Assembly (NCBI GenBank): GCA_050732575.1
Contig: JBOHRF010000262.1
Span: forward strand, 1 to 7,171
DNA: 7,171 nt
Direction: 5' to 3'
Origin: JBBDWZ01 sp050732575
Lineage (GTDB): Bacteria > Gemmatimonadota > Gemmatimonadetes > Longimicrobiales > RSA9
This document shows positions 1 to 6,444 of the stretch, in pieces. How positions within the stretch are numbered: position 1 is the stretch's first letter; each line of letters opens with the position of its first letter. The notes beneath the pieces are model-generated. The model worked only from the letters and a program-made list of their open reading frames with translations, did not search any database and had not been told where the DNA came from. Both the position numbers and the translations under genes were made by a program.

Positions 1-22
1 CGAGGGAGAAGGAGAGTGCTGA

Positions 23-36
23 GGATTAGGATTAGG
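23..36. repeat. Short GGATTA direct repeat downstream of the peptidase gene
   Basis: Two perfect tandem copies of GGATTA followed by GG lie in the 54 bases beyond the stop codon of the prolyl oligopeptidase gene. The rest of that 54-base stretch is purine-rich on the plus strand and includes the palindrome GGGATCCC at 40-47. No terminator-like hairpin with a T-tract is visible there. The repeat is too short to assign a role and may be chance. Confidence 0.3.
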
Positions 37-54
37 TTCGGGATCCCTGCTCAG

Positions 55-2166
55 TCACCGAAGATTAGCCAGCGCGAAAGCCAACACGTCCGCCGCTTCC
101 TCGATTTGTTTGCTGGTCGGCTTGCCGGCGCCGTGGCCCGCCTTGGTTTCAATGCGAATAAGCGCAGGCCGTTCACACGAATGGGCCGCTTGCAGCGTAG
201 CCGCAAACTTGAACGAGTGTCCGGGGACCACGCGGTCGTCATGATCCGCCGTGGTGACCATGGTAGCCGGATAACAAGTGCGCGGCTTCAGGTTGTGCAG
301 GGGCGAATACGCGCGCAGATACTTGAAGTCGGCCGCATTGTCTGAAGAGCCGTAGTCACTGGTCCAGGCCCAGCCAATGGTGAACTTGTGGAAGCGCAGC
401 ATGTCCATGACGCCGACATGCGGAATGGCTACTGCGTAGAGGTCCGGCCGTTGCGCCATGGTTGCACCCACCAGCAATCCACCATTAGAGCCGCCCTCCA
501 TGACCAGCTTGCCCGGTGACGTGTACTTCTCGCGTACCAGGTATTCGGCAGCTGCAATGAAGTCATCGAAGACGTTCTGTTTCTTCTCTTTCGTGCCCGC
601 CTTGTGCCAGGCCTCGCCGTATTCGCCGCCACCGCGCAGGTTGGGCACGGCGTAAATGCCGCCGCGCTCCAGCCAGGCCAGTACGGGCAGCGTGAAATAC
701 GGTGTAATCGAGATGTCGAAGCCGCCGTACGCGTAAATCCAGGTGGGATTCGTGCCATCCAACTTTACGCCCCTGCGCGCGGTAATGAACATGGGCACAC
801 GTGTGCCATCCTTCGAGTTGAAGAACACCTGGCGCGTTTCATAACGTGATGCATCAAAGTTGAGTTTGGGCGAACGATGCACCTGGTTTTGACGCGTGTT
901 CAGGTCGTAACGGTAGACACTGGTAGGTTGCAGGAACGACGTGAAGCCGTAGAACAACTCGGGGCTCTCCGGCTTGCCGCTGAAACCGGCCAGTGAACCA
1001 ATGCCGGGCAGCGCCACCTCACCCTGCGCGGTGCCATTGAGCTGGAACACGCGTACCACACTGCGCGCGTCCTTCAAGTAATGCACGACCAGGCGGCCGC
1101 CGATGACCGATGCTTCCTGGATCACCTCGGGCGCTTCGCGCACCAGCTCGCGCCATGCGGAAGGTGCGGGATTACGCGTGTCGATGGCGATGATGCGGCG
1201 TTTGGGCGCGTTCTTGTTGGTGAGGATGTACAGGAGGCCACCCGTATTCCCGATTACGGTGTACTGCGCATCGTAGGCATCGAGCAGCTTGACCACGCCA
1301 TTGTTGTCCTGTGCAGCCGGGCGCGTGAGGTCGATGTAGTAGAGCCGATTGGTGGGATCCGTGCTCTCGTTGATGTACAGTAGCAGGTACCGGCCATCCT
1401 CCGTGACATCACCGCCAATGAACCAGTCGCGGTTGGGCGGCGCAAAGACCAGCTGATCCTGCGCCTGGGTTGTGCCTACCCGATGGAAGTACAGCGCCTG
1501 CGCTTTGTTCTGATCCAGCAGTTTGCGCGTGGTGTCTGGCTGCGGATAGCGCGAGTAGTAGAAGCCGCTGCCATCCTTGCGCCAGCTGATGCTGGAGAAC
1601 TTGACCCAGCGCACGTGGTCGGTGAGATCCTTGCCGCTGGCCACATCGCGTACGCGTACTTCATTCCAGTCGGAGCCGCTGGCCGCCGTGGCATAACCCA
1701 GGTAGCGGCCATCGGGTGATACGCCCAGTGTGGCCAGCGCCACCGTGCCATCACTCGAGAGTGTGTTGGGATCCAACAGTGTGCGCGCGCGGCCATCCAG
1801 CGCATCCTGCGTGTAGAGCACATCCTGGTTCTGCAAGCCGGTGTTGCGGAAGTAGAAGTACTTGCCGCCCTCCTTGAACGGCACGTTGAACTTCTCATAG
1901 TTCCACAACTCGGTCAGCCGTCGATTCAGTGCCGCGCGCTCCGGCAGCTTGGCCAGGTAACCGAACGTGACACTGTTTTGCGCCTTGACCCAGGCCGCGG
2001 TCTCCGGTGAGTTCGTGTCTTCCAACCAGCGATAAGGATCGGCCACGCGCGTGCCGTGATAAGTATCGACTACATCACTCTTGCGTGTAGTGGGATAGCG
2101 CAACTGTGCGGACGTGGTGGCTTGCAGGGCAAGCAGCAGAATCGCGGCCAGTATTGTGGAACGCAT
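55..2166 (-). CDS. Secreted prolyl oligopeptidase (S9A family serine peptidase)
   Basis: This 703-residue protein is a prolyl oligopeptidase, which cleaves short peptides after proline. Residues 1-20 form a signal peptide (basic start, hydrophobic Leu/Ala core, cleavage after TTSA, mature end Q), so it should act outside the cytoplasm. After an N-terminal segment with DPYRWLED comes a seven-bladed beta-propeller region (about 75-435), then the alpha/beta-hydrolase domain. Catalytic Ser560 lies in GGSNGG, Asp643 in DHDDRVVP and His678 in KAGHGAGKPT. The oxyanion Tyr480 (AYGGF), Trp601 (GWAWTSDYG) and Arg645 match the proline-pocket and substrate-binding residues of the porcine enzyme. Length is normal for the family. 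An in-frame start 105 bases upstream exists, but the chosen ATG has an AGAGG ribosome site six bases away and starts exactly at the signal peptide. The mature protein has only two cysteines, Cys631 and Cys664. It is transcribed alone, divergent from the coiled-coil gene. The family call is very secure; the natural substrates are unknown. Confidence 0.97.
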   Translation of the reverse strand: MRSTILAAILLLALQATTSAQLRYPTTRKSDVVDTYHGTRVADPYRWLEDTNSPETAAWVKAQNSVTFGYLAKLPERAALNRRLTELWNYEKFNVPFKEGGKYFYFRNTGLQNQDVLYTQDALDGRARTLLDPNTLSSDGTVALATLGVSPDGRYLGYATAASGSDWNEVRVRDVASGKDLTDHVRWVKFSSISWRKDGSGFYYSRYPQPDTTRKLLDQNKAQALYFHRVGTTQAQDQLVFAPPNRDWFIGGDVTEDGRYLLLYINESTDPTNRLYYIDLTRPAAQDNNGVVKLLDAYDAQYTVIGNTGGLLYILTNKNAPKRRIIAIDTRNPAPSAWRELVREAPEVIQEASVIGGRLVVHYLKDARSVVRVFQLNGTAQGEVALPGIGSLAGFSGKPESPELFYGFTSFLQPTSVYRYDLNTRQNQVHRSPKLNFDASRYETRQVFFNSKDGTRVPMFITARRGVKLDGTNPTWIYAYGGFDISITPYFTLPVLAWLERGGIYAVPNLRGGGEYGEAWHKAGTKEKKQNVFDDFIAAAEYLVREKYTSPGKLVMEGGSNGGLLVGATMAQRPDLYAVAIPHVGVMDMLRFHKFTIGWAWTSDYGSSDNAADFKYLRAYSPLHNLKPRTCYPATMVTTADHDDRVVPGHSFKFAATLQAAHSCERPALIRIETKAGHGAGKPTSKQIEEAADVLAFALANLR

Positions 2167-2170
2167 GGTG

Positions 2171-2177
2171 CACCTCT
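2171..2177 (-). promoter_or_regulatory. Ribosome binding site that decides the peptidase start
   Basis: On the minus strand AGAGGTG sits just ahead of the ATG at 2166-2164; AGAGG ends six bases from it. This supports the start at the signal peptide rather than the longer open frame beginning at 2271, whose extra 35 residues look unlike a leader and would bury the signal peptide. Confidence 0.7.
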
Positions 2178-2194
2178 GATCCGGAGTGCAAACG

Positions 2195-2200
2195 ATAATG
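2195..2200 (-). promoter_or_regulatory. Possible -10 element of the peptidase promoter
   Basis: CATTAT on the minus strand is the best -10-like hexamer in the 200-base divergent region. It would give a 5' leader of roughly 20 bases before the peptidase ATG. No convincing -35 hexamer lies 16-18 bases upstream, so the promoter may be weak or activator-dependent. I saw no equally good candidate for the plus-strand coiled-coil gene. Confidence 0.25.
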
Positions 2201-2210
2201 TAGTGCGCAT

Positions 2211-2234
2211 CTTCGGCCGTGCTTCGGACCGAAG
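2211..2234. promoter_or_regulatory. Operator-like CTTCGG palindrome with an extra half-site
   Basis: CTTCGGACCGAAG at 2222-2234 is a perfect 6-bp inverted repeat around one central base. A further CTTCGG half-site in direct orientation lies at 2211-2216, exactly 11 bp (one helical turn) from the first half of the palindrome. The cluster is 45-68 bases upstream of the peptidase ATG, just upstream of the possible -10 element, and lies between two divergent genes. That is where a dimeric regulator would bind. No regulator gene is in the window, so the assignment rests on symmetry and position only. Confidence 0.35.
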
Positions 2235-2366
2235 AACTTAGACTGTGCCAGAGCGATCTCGCTACCAGCAACCTGCGCTGACCACCTCCCCAGTTGTCCC
2301 GGCCGGCTATGGTTGGTGGCGAGTTCGGCAGGTAGATTTGAGCAACTCTCCAACCCGCTGCGCCGC

Positions 2367-2879
2367 ATGGATCGCGAACTCAAAACTTACCTGGACGGCT
2401 TTGCCGAACACATTGCCTCCCTGCTCATGGGAATGGAGGACCGCCTGGGCGCTCGGATCGCAAGACTGGAAGAGCGGGTCGGGGCTCTCGAGCTGCGCGT
2501 GGGGGCTCTCGAGCAGCGCGTCGGGGCCCTCGAGCTGCGCATTGCTGATCTGGAGCATCGGGTCATTGCACTTGAAGACACATTCGCGGCGTTCCGGCTG
2601 CGCACAGAAGAGCAGTTCCTTTCCATCTTCGAACGATTCCAGGTGCTGGAAGGGCGGTTCGATCACATCGATGCCGTGTTGATCGATCTGCGTGCTCAGG
2701 TCACTACGTTGAATGCGCGAGTCGATGGTGCGGAGCGCCGCGTTGGGCACATGGCAGAACGAATGGAGAAGTTGGAGAAACGATACGAGTCCATCGACGC
2801 ACGACTGGGTGGATTTGCGGATGATGTGCGCCAGCGCTTCCGCGTAGTGAATGACCGGCTGGCCGCGCTCGCTAACTGA
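2367..2879 (+). CDS. Small soluble coiled-coil protein, function unknown
   Basis: This frame encodes 170 residues from the ATG at 2367, almost entirely alpha-helical by appearance. Residues about 31-71 are continuous heptads of the pattern R-V/I-x-x-L-E-x. Val/Ile falls at position a and Leu at d, with Arg and Glu flanking the core as likely inter-helix salt bridges; this layout favours a parallel dimer. Heptad-like spacing continues less regularly through the second half (for example LNARVDGAERRV and LEKRYESIDARL). There is no signal peptide, membrane segment or cysteine, so it is probably cytosolic. It is the only plus-strand gene here, divergent from the peptidase and convergent with the beta-helix gene. 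The start is uncertain: the frame stays open to a TTG at 2313 (188 residues) and neither start has a good ribosome site. Minus-strand frames opposite it look like shadows. Nothing visible identifies a specific family. Confidence 0.75.
   Translation: MDRELKTYLDGFAEHIASLLMGMEDRLGARIARLEERVGALELRVGALEQRVGALELRIADLEHRVIALEDTFAAFRLRTEEQFLSIFERFQVLEGRFDHIDAVLIDLRAQVTTLNARVDGAERRVGHMAERMEKLEKRYESIDARLGGFADDVRQRFRVVNDRLAALAN
2475..2579 (+). repeat. 21-bp in-frame tandem repeat encoding coiled-coil heptads
   Basis: Five consecutive 21-base units begin at 2475, 2496, 2517, 2538 and 2559, each one heptad of the coiled coil. The first three are nearly identical, differing from one another at two or three of 21 bases, and each carries CTCGAG at the same place (2487, 2508, 2529). 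Units four and five keep only the amino-acid pattern. A less similar heptad (2454-2474) precedes them. The nucleotide-level identity suggests recent duplication of units, which could change coil length without breaking the frame. Confidence 0.85.
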
Positions 2880-2885
2880 TCATGC

Positions 2886-3052
2886 CTGGTGTTGTGTAGC
2901 CGAAGTCCCGTGGCAATCGAGCGGCGCTGCATCCCGCAGCGCGGCGTTGCGGACTCCTTGAAATAGCGCTGCTATGCCTGCGTCGCCGCGCCTTGCGCTG
3001 CGGGCGCATCACCGCTCTCGGTGCGCACGTTACTTCGGCTACCCAACACTAG
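2886..3052. repeat. Symmetric long inverted-repeat element between convergent genes
   Basis: GTGTTGTGTAGCCGAAGT at 2889-2906 is matched, with one mismatch, by the reverse complement of 3032-3049. With a second mismatch the arms extend to 2886 and 3052. The midpoint of these arms, 2969, is exactly the centre of a smaller perfect inverted repeat, ATAGC-GCT-GCTAT (2963-2975). Between them a further 10-bp pair, CCCGCAGCGC (2933-2942) and its complement (2995-3004), is displaced by a single base. The whole gap therefore folds about one axis as an imperfect hairpin. TGC flanks both ends (2883-2885 and 3053-3055). It could be a miniature inverted-repeat element, a REP-like palindrome, or a bidirectional terminator for the two convergent genes; no T-tract is present. 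The structure is clear, the role is not. Confidence 0.8.
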
Positions 3053-5331
3053 TGCGGACCCGGCGAGCCAGTCGAGCGTAGGACACCGCGCAGAATCTCC
3101 AGCCGCAGCTCCGTCCAACCATCAACCTGGTAGTACTCGACGCGCAGGCTGTGCCGACCCCCGCTGATGGGCGCGTGGTCGACGGCAGAATCGTGCGGCT
3201 TCCAGTTATCGATGACCAGCCTGTTATCAACCCACACACGCACGCCATCATCGCTGATGGTGCGCAGCGTATACTCCCCCGGACCGAGCAGAATGTAGCT
3301 GGTGGCCAGGGCGGCAACGCGCGCTTGTGGTAGATCCGCAATGGACGGGCGGTACCACAGGTAGTCGAGCCGCGACTCTGCCCGCGCCAGAACGGGCTGT
3401 GCACGCAACAGTGCAGCAAATGCTTCCGGCTGGGTGCGTGGATCCGCCGCATCAGTCCAGGTGAAGAAATCGACCTTCCAGCTGATACGTGGTTCGAACC
3501 AACGGTAGGAGAATCGCTGAGGCTGGTTGGCGGTGAACCGCTCGCCGCGCGGTGAGATGGTAGCGGCACCGCGATATTCGAGCGTGACTTCCCAGTCACC
3601 CTCACCGCCGGGTGTGGGGATGACGGCCAGGGTATCGTTCATGACGCCGCTGGTGCGCGAGAGCTGAGCAACGCCGCGGCGGCCCACCACGCGCCAGCGG
3701 CCGGGAGGACCCAGCACGCGCAGAGTCACGCTCAGCGCTCGATCGCTGCCCAGGGGCCAGAGTTTGGGGGAACGCCAATCGTATGGGCCCCATTCATCGA
3801 CCATGATGGCCGACCGATCGCGCAGCGCAAGACCACCGCGATTCCGATCCAGCCCACCCGCCAGTGGCGCGGGCAACGTAACGGACGGAAAGCTGACGCC
3901 AACGGGCATGGCCGGAACTGCTGCCCGATTGCGTGGCTGATGCCGCGCGGCTGTGTCATTACCCGCCATCACAACGCGCGTGCTGTCGCGCACGACCACC
4001 ATGGAGTCAACGCTGATCAGGCGGTTGCCCTGGAAACTGGCGTTGCGCGTATCGGCAACACGCAGTGCCACACGATGACCGCTGAATACGTTCTCACTGA
4101 TTCGATAGTCGCGGCTGCGCGTATCGCGTCTCCTGGGATAGCCCCAGTCCGAGGGCTCGATGGCATTCGCCCACAAATTGATGGCCACGGAATCTGACAC
4201 AAAGCGATTGCCGACGATCTCATTGTTCTGTCCGTGCTCGATCGCAATGCCCGTTCGATTGCCCGAGAAATCGTTGCCCCACACCCTTGACTCGAAACTG
4301 TAGCCTGCCCACAAGCCGTATTCCGAACCTTCCGCACGGTTGCCGATGAACGTGTTGCGGCTGAACGTGGCCTCCATGGCGTTGGTCGGCGCAAAGCTGA
4401 AATCATTGGCGTAGAACAGATTGTCGTTCGCGCCGCCCTGGCCCGTGTCCATGGTCGATTGGCCGGCCCACAGGAACAGGCCATCACCGCCGTGGGTCAT
4501 GGAATTGAAGGCCACGATGTTGTGCGAGCTCTGCTCGTACAACAGCAGATCGGCAGAATCCTGGCCGCGCCGATAGAAGCCGTGGCTGTAGCCGCGCACG
4601 TTGTAGCTGGCGTGATTGTGCAGAATCTGGTTGTGGCTGGAGCGGTACAGTCCAATGCCCACGCCTGAGTTGAACTCGATGGTGTTGTTCCAGATGCGCA
4701 GGCTGTCCGTGCGCACCAGCATCAGGCCTTCCATACCCTGCTCGATGCGATTGCCCCGGATTTCACCGCCGCGCACATCGGTCAGGTACACACCGGCGCC
4801 AAAACGCAGCCACTCGCCATTATCGTTGCGATGGTGGGACAGCCAGTCGACCAGGCTCTCGTGCTCGATCAGGCTGAACAGGCGCGGCTTCCAGTTGTAG
4901 CTGAAGTCGTTCTCCTCGAGGAAAAGGCCGCGCGTGCCGCGCGCCAGCAATCCAATCTTGTAGCCGCGCACACGCGCGTTGCGGATGCGCACGTTGGCGC
5001 CACTGTCCACACGTATGGCCACGCCCGTGGCCTGGTCCGGATCGGCGTTGACGGCCAACCCTTGCAGGGTGGCGCCCGCAAAATCGACTGTGATGTCACT
5101 GCCGCGCACTACGATCACGGCAGAGTCGAGCGATTGCGGCGCACCGAACTCATAAATGCGCGGCATCACGCGCACGGATGATGTGATCACCATTCCGGCT
5201 TGAAGTTCAACAACGGGCGGGCGTTGTGCTGCTGTGCTGGCCGGAATCACGGCGAGAATTGCCAGGCTGGCCGGCCACCACGGACCGCATAGCCGGCTCA
5301 CGGAATCAGCGCGCTCTTGCTCGGGGACCAT
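3049..5331 (-). CDS. Secreted right-handed parallel beta-helix protein with C-terminal PA14 domain
   Basis: This 760-residue protein begins with a long signal peptide (residues 1-35, hydrophobic stretch around LAILAVIP, cleavage after STAA, mature end Q). Residues about 70-460 are repeats of the right-handed beta-helix type, with recurrent N-x-I/F and G-N-R/N-x-F/I turns such as RGNRIEQ, WNNTIEFN, WGNDFSGN and VGNRF. This is the NosD/carbohydrate-binding PbH1 style. A beta-rich, possibly Ig-like segment follows (about 513-592). Residues about 655-747 are a PA14 domain with the signature SDDGVRVWVDNRLVIDNW. Beta-helix folds often bind or cleave polysaccharides and PA14 domains often bind sugars, so a carbohydrate role outside the cell is likely; no lyase or hydrolase active site could be recognised. 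An in-frame GTG at 5460 would add 43 residues without leader character; the ATG used has no clear ribosome site. The gene follows the S8 protease on the same strand after 174 bases. Its TAG stop lies inside the inverted-repeat element. Confidence 0.92.
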   Translation of the reverse strand: MVPEQERADSVSRLCGPWWPASLAILAVIPASTAAQRPPVVELQAGMVITSSVRVMPRIYEFGAPQSLDSAVIVVRGSDITVDFAGATLQGLAVNADPDQATGVAIRVDSGANVRIRNARVRGYKIGLLARGTRGLFLEENDFSYNWKPRLFSLIEHESLVDWLSHHRNDNGEWLRFGAGVYLTDVRGGEIRGNRIEQGMEGLMLVRTDSLRIWNNTIEFNSGVGIGLYRSSHNQILHNHASYNVRGYSHGFYRRGQDSADLLLYEQSSHNIVAFNSMTHGGDGLFLWAGQSTMDTGQGGANDNLFYANDFSFAPTNAMEATFSRNTFIGNRAEGSEYGLWAGYSFESRVWGNDFSGNRTGIAIEHGQNNEIVGNRFVSDSVAINLWANAIEPSDWGYPRRRDTRSRDYRISENVFSGHRVALRVADTRNASFQGNRLISVDSMVVVRDSTRVVMAGNDTAARHQPRNRAAVPAMPVGVSFPSVTLPAPLAGGLDRNRGGLALRDRSAIMVDEWGPYDWRSPKLWPLGSDRALSVTLRVLGPPGRWRVVGRRGVAQLSRTSGVMNDTLAVIPTPGGEGDWEVTLEYRGAATISPRGERFTANQPQRFSYRWFEPRISWKVDFFTWTDAADPRTQPEAFAALLRAQPVLARAESRLDYLWYRPSIADLPQARVAALATSYILLGPGEYTLRTISDDGVRVWVDNRLVIDNWKPHDSAVDHAPISGGRHSLRVEYYQVDGWTELRLEILRGVLRSTGSPGPH

Positions 5332-5413
5332 GACCGAACAACATAGATGGCCGCGCTGCAACCTCGCCACCGCATGCGCGCTCTGCAGACGGCGCGGCGC
5401 CGCGACATCGGAC

Positions 5414-5479
5414 TCAGGATTGAAAAACACGCTGCCCCGCGCCGCGAAGCAGCTCGGCACAGGGCAGGCAATTGTTCAC
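5414..5479 (-). other. Possible 21-residue small ORF with a strong ribosome site
   Basis: A GTG at 5479-5477 is preceded seven bases upstream by a perfect GAGGAG (5487-5492), the best ribosome site in the S8/beta-helix gap. The frame runs 21 codons to TGA and contains Cys-Leu-Pro-Cys. It lies in a different frame from the beta-helix gene and ends 82 bases before that gene's ATG. It might be a leader peptide, a tiny protein or chance. The rest of the 174-base gap is GC-rich and includes the perfect palindrome CGCGGCGCCGCG (5393-5404). Confidence 0.2.
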
Positions 5480-5505
5480 TGCAAAGCTCCTCAGGGCTGG
5501 AATAC

Positions 5506-6429
5506 CTACGCGTGCTGAAGCACGTTATTGGCTAATCCAGCGAGGTCCAGAGCTCCCCACCCAATCTGCAGGTCATGTGGCGCGCCGGGCGTGACTACGG
5601 ACGCCTTGAGCAAGTCGCGCATCACGGCCTGCGCTTCCGCGCTGTCCGGGAGGTTCAGGTTGCGTGACGCCAGCCAGACCGCAGCCGATATCATAGGCGT
5701 GGCGAACGATGTGCCGTCTTGTTTCCGATGCGAATTCTCGCCCTGCACGGTGACAATGCTTTCTCCGGGAGCCGCGATGAACGCGTGCGCGCCTTTGCTG
5801 GTAGTCCTGACCGGGCGGCCATGCCGATTGCACGCGCCCACCGCGATCACACCATCGGTGGCGGCCGGAAAGACCGGCCGATCGTCGCCGTAGTCACCCA
5901 TGGCCGCAATAACGATGACGCCTGCGTTTATGCAATCCCGAATCAGACCAGCGGCCACGTCATCGCGATCCAGCGATCCAATGCTCAGATTGAGGACACG
6001 CACGCCTGATTCGATTACACTGGTCAACGCAGTCAGATACGCATTGCGGTCCAGCCCGCTCGTGCGCCACACGTTGTAGTGATGGATGGGCGCAGAACAG
6101 TGGGCTGCAATAACACCCGCCACCTGCATTGCATGATCCGCCTTGGATGGCTGGTCCGGCAGGTACTTGCTTTCCACAATGCGACCCTGGAGGTCCGGAT
6201 GGTCGCTCGCGCGTCCCATATCGATCAGCGCAATGGCACCAGGATCCTGACCTCTTGCGGCCAGCTGGTTTTGTGCATTGATGTAACTTGCTTTTTTCAA
6301 TTCTGGTGACCCATTACTGCGGGGGGTCAACCCGGAACGGCCCGCAGCGGCCATGGCGCCACGCACACGCACCTGGCGCTCGAACCTCACCGCGTCCTGT
6401 CCAACTCTAATGTCGAATTGCGCAGTCAT
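5506..6429 (-). CDS. Cytosolic S8 (subtilisin-like) serine protease with atypical active site
   Basis: This 307-residue protein is a single subtilase catalytic domain with about 60 residues before it. It has no signal peptide and no recognisable I9 propeptide, so it probably acts inside the cell. The triad is visible: Asp70 in LIDMG, His99 in DHAMQVAG and Ser241 in GTSFATP. Two landmarks differ from the family norm. HGTHVAG has become HAMQVAG, keeping only the catalytic His and the VAG. The Asn that completes the oxyanion hole (AAxGN in most members) is Asp179, in AAMGD; Asp at this place is known from prohormone convertase 2. The codons read directly as CAT, GAC and TCG, so these are not frame errors. 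The ATG has GAGGAAACC immediately upstream. It starts 15 bases after the stop of the unknown gene on the same strand, so the two are probably co-transcribed. Family assignment is secure. Activity is probable because the triad is whole, but specificity is likely narrow; substrate unknown. Confidence 0.94.
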   Translation of the reverse strand: MTAQFDIRVGQDAVRFERQVRVRGAMAAAGRSGLTPRSNGSPELKKASYINAQNQLAARGQDPGAIALIDMGRASDHPDLQGRIVESKYLPDQPSKADHAMQVAGVIAAHCSAPIHHYNVWRTSGLDRNAYLTALTSVIESGVRVLNLSIGSLDRDDVAAGLIRDCINAGVIVIAAMGDYGDDRPVFPAATDGVIAVGACNRHGRPVRTTSKGAHAFIAAPGESIVTVQGENSHRKQDGTSFATPMISAAVWLASRNLNLPDSAEAQAVMRDLLKASVVTPGAPHDLQIGWGALDLAGLANNVLQHA

Positions 6430-6433
6430 GGTT

Positions 6434-6438
6434 TCCTC
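6434..6438 (-). promoter_or_regulatory. Ribosome binding site of the S8 protease
   Basis: On the minus strand GAGGA stands four bases ahead of the ATG at 6429-6427, inside the 15-base gap after the TGA of the preceding gene. It fixes the protease start and shows that translation is initiated afresh within a shared transcript. Confidence 0.7.
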
Positions 6439-6444
6439 GATGGT

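Noticed and set aside
2211..2227. CTTCGG motifs read as stable C(UUCG)G RNA tetraloops.
   Set aside because: Neither of the two copies is flanked by complementary bases that could form a stem; the symmetry is better explained at DNA level.
2167..2271. Upstream in-frame extension of the peptidase (start at 2271).
   Set aside because: It would place 35 unrelated residues before a well-formed signal peptide, while the internal ATG has a good ribosome site.
2307..2750. Open frame of 147 codons on the minus strand opposite the coiled-coil gene.
   Set aside because: Its repeats merely mirror the 21-bp heptad repeat of the plus strand, and it has no ribosome site or recognisable domain; the plus frame has a clean heptad pattern.
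2889..3049. Integron attC site: GTTGGGT (reverse complement of 3041-3047) fits the GTTRRRY core-site consensus and the region folds on itself.
   Set aside because: An attC site runs from AAC at its 5' end to GTT at its 3' end. Here the order is GTT...AAC on either strand, and the left copy (GTTGTGT) breaks the consensus. No integrase or cassette array is visible.
5511..5524. Hairpin CGTGC-TGAA-GCACG at the end of the S8 protease gene as a terminator.
   Set aside because: The stem is only five base pairs, it lies inside the coding sequence before the stop, and no T-tract follows on the minus strand.
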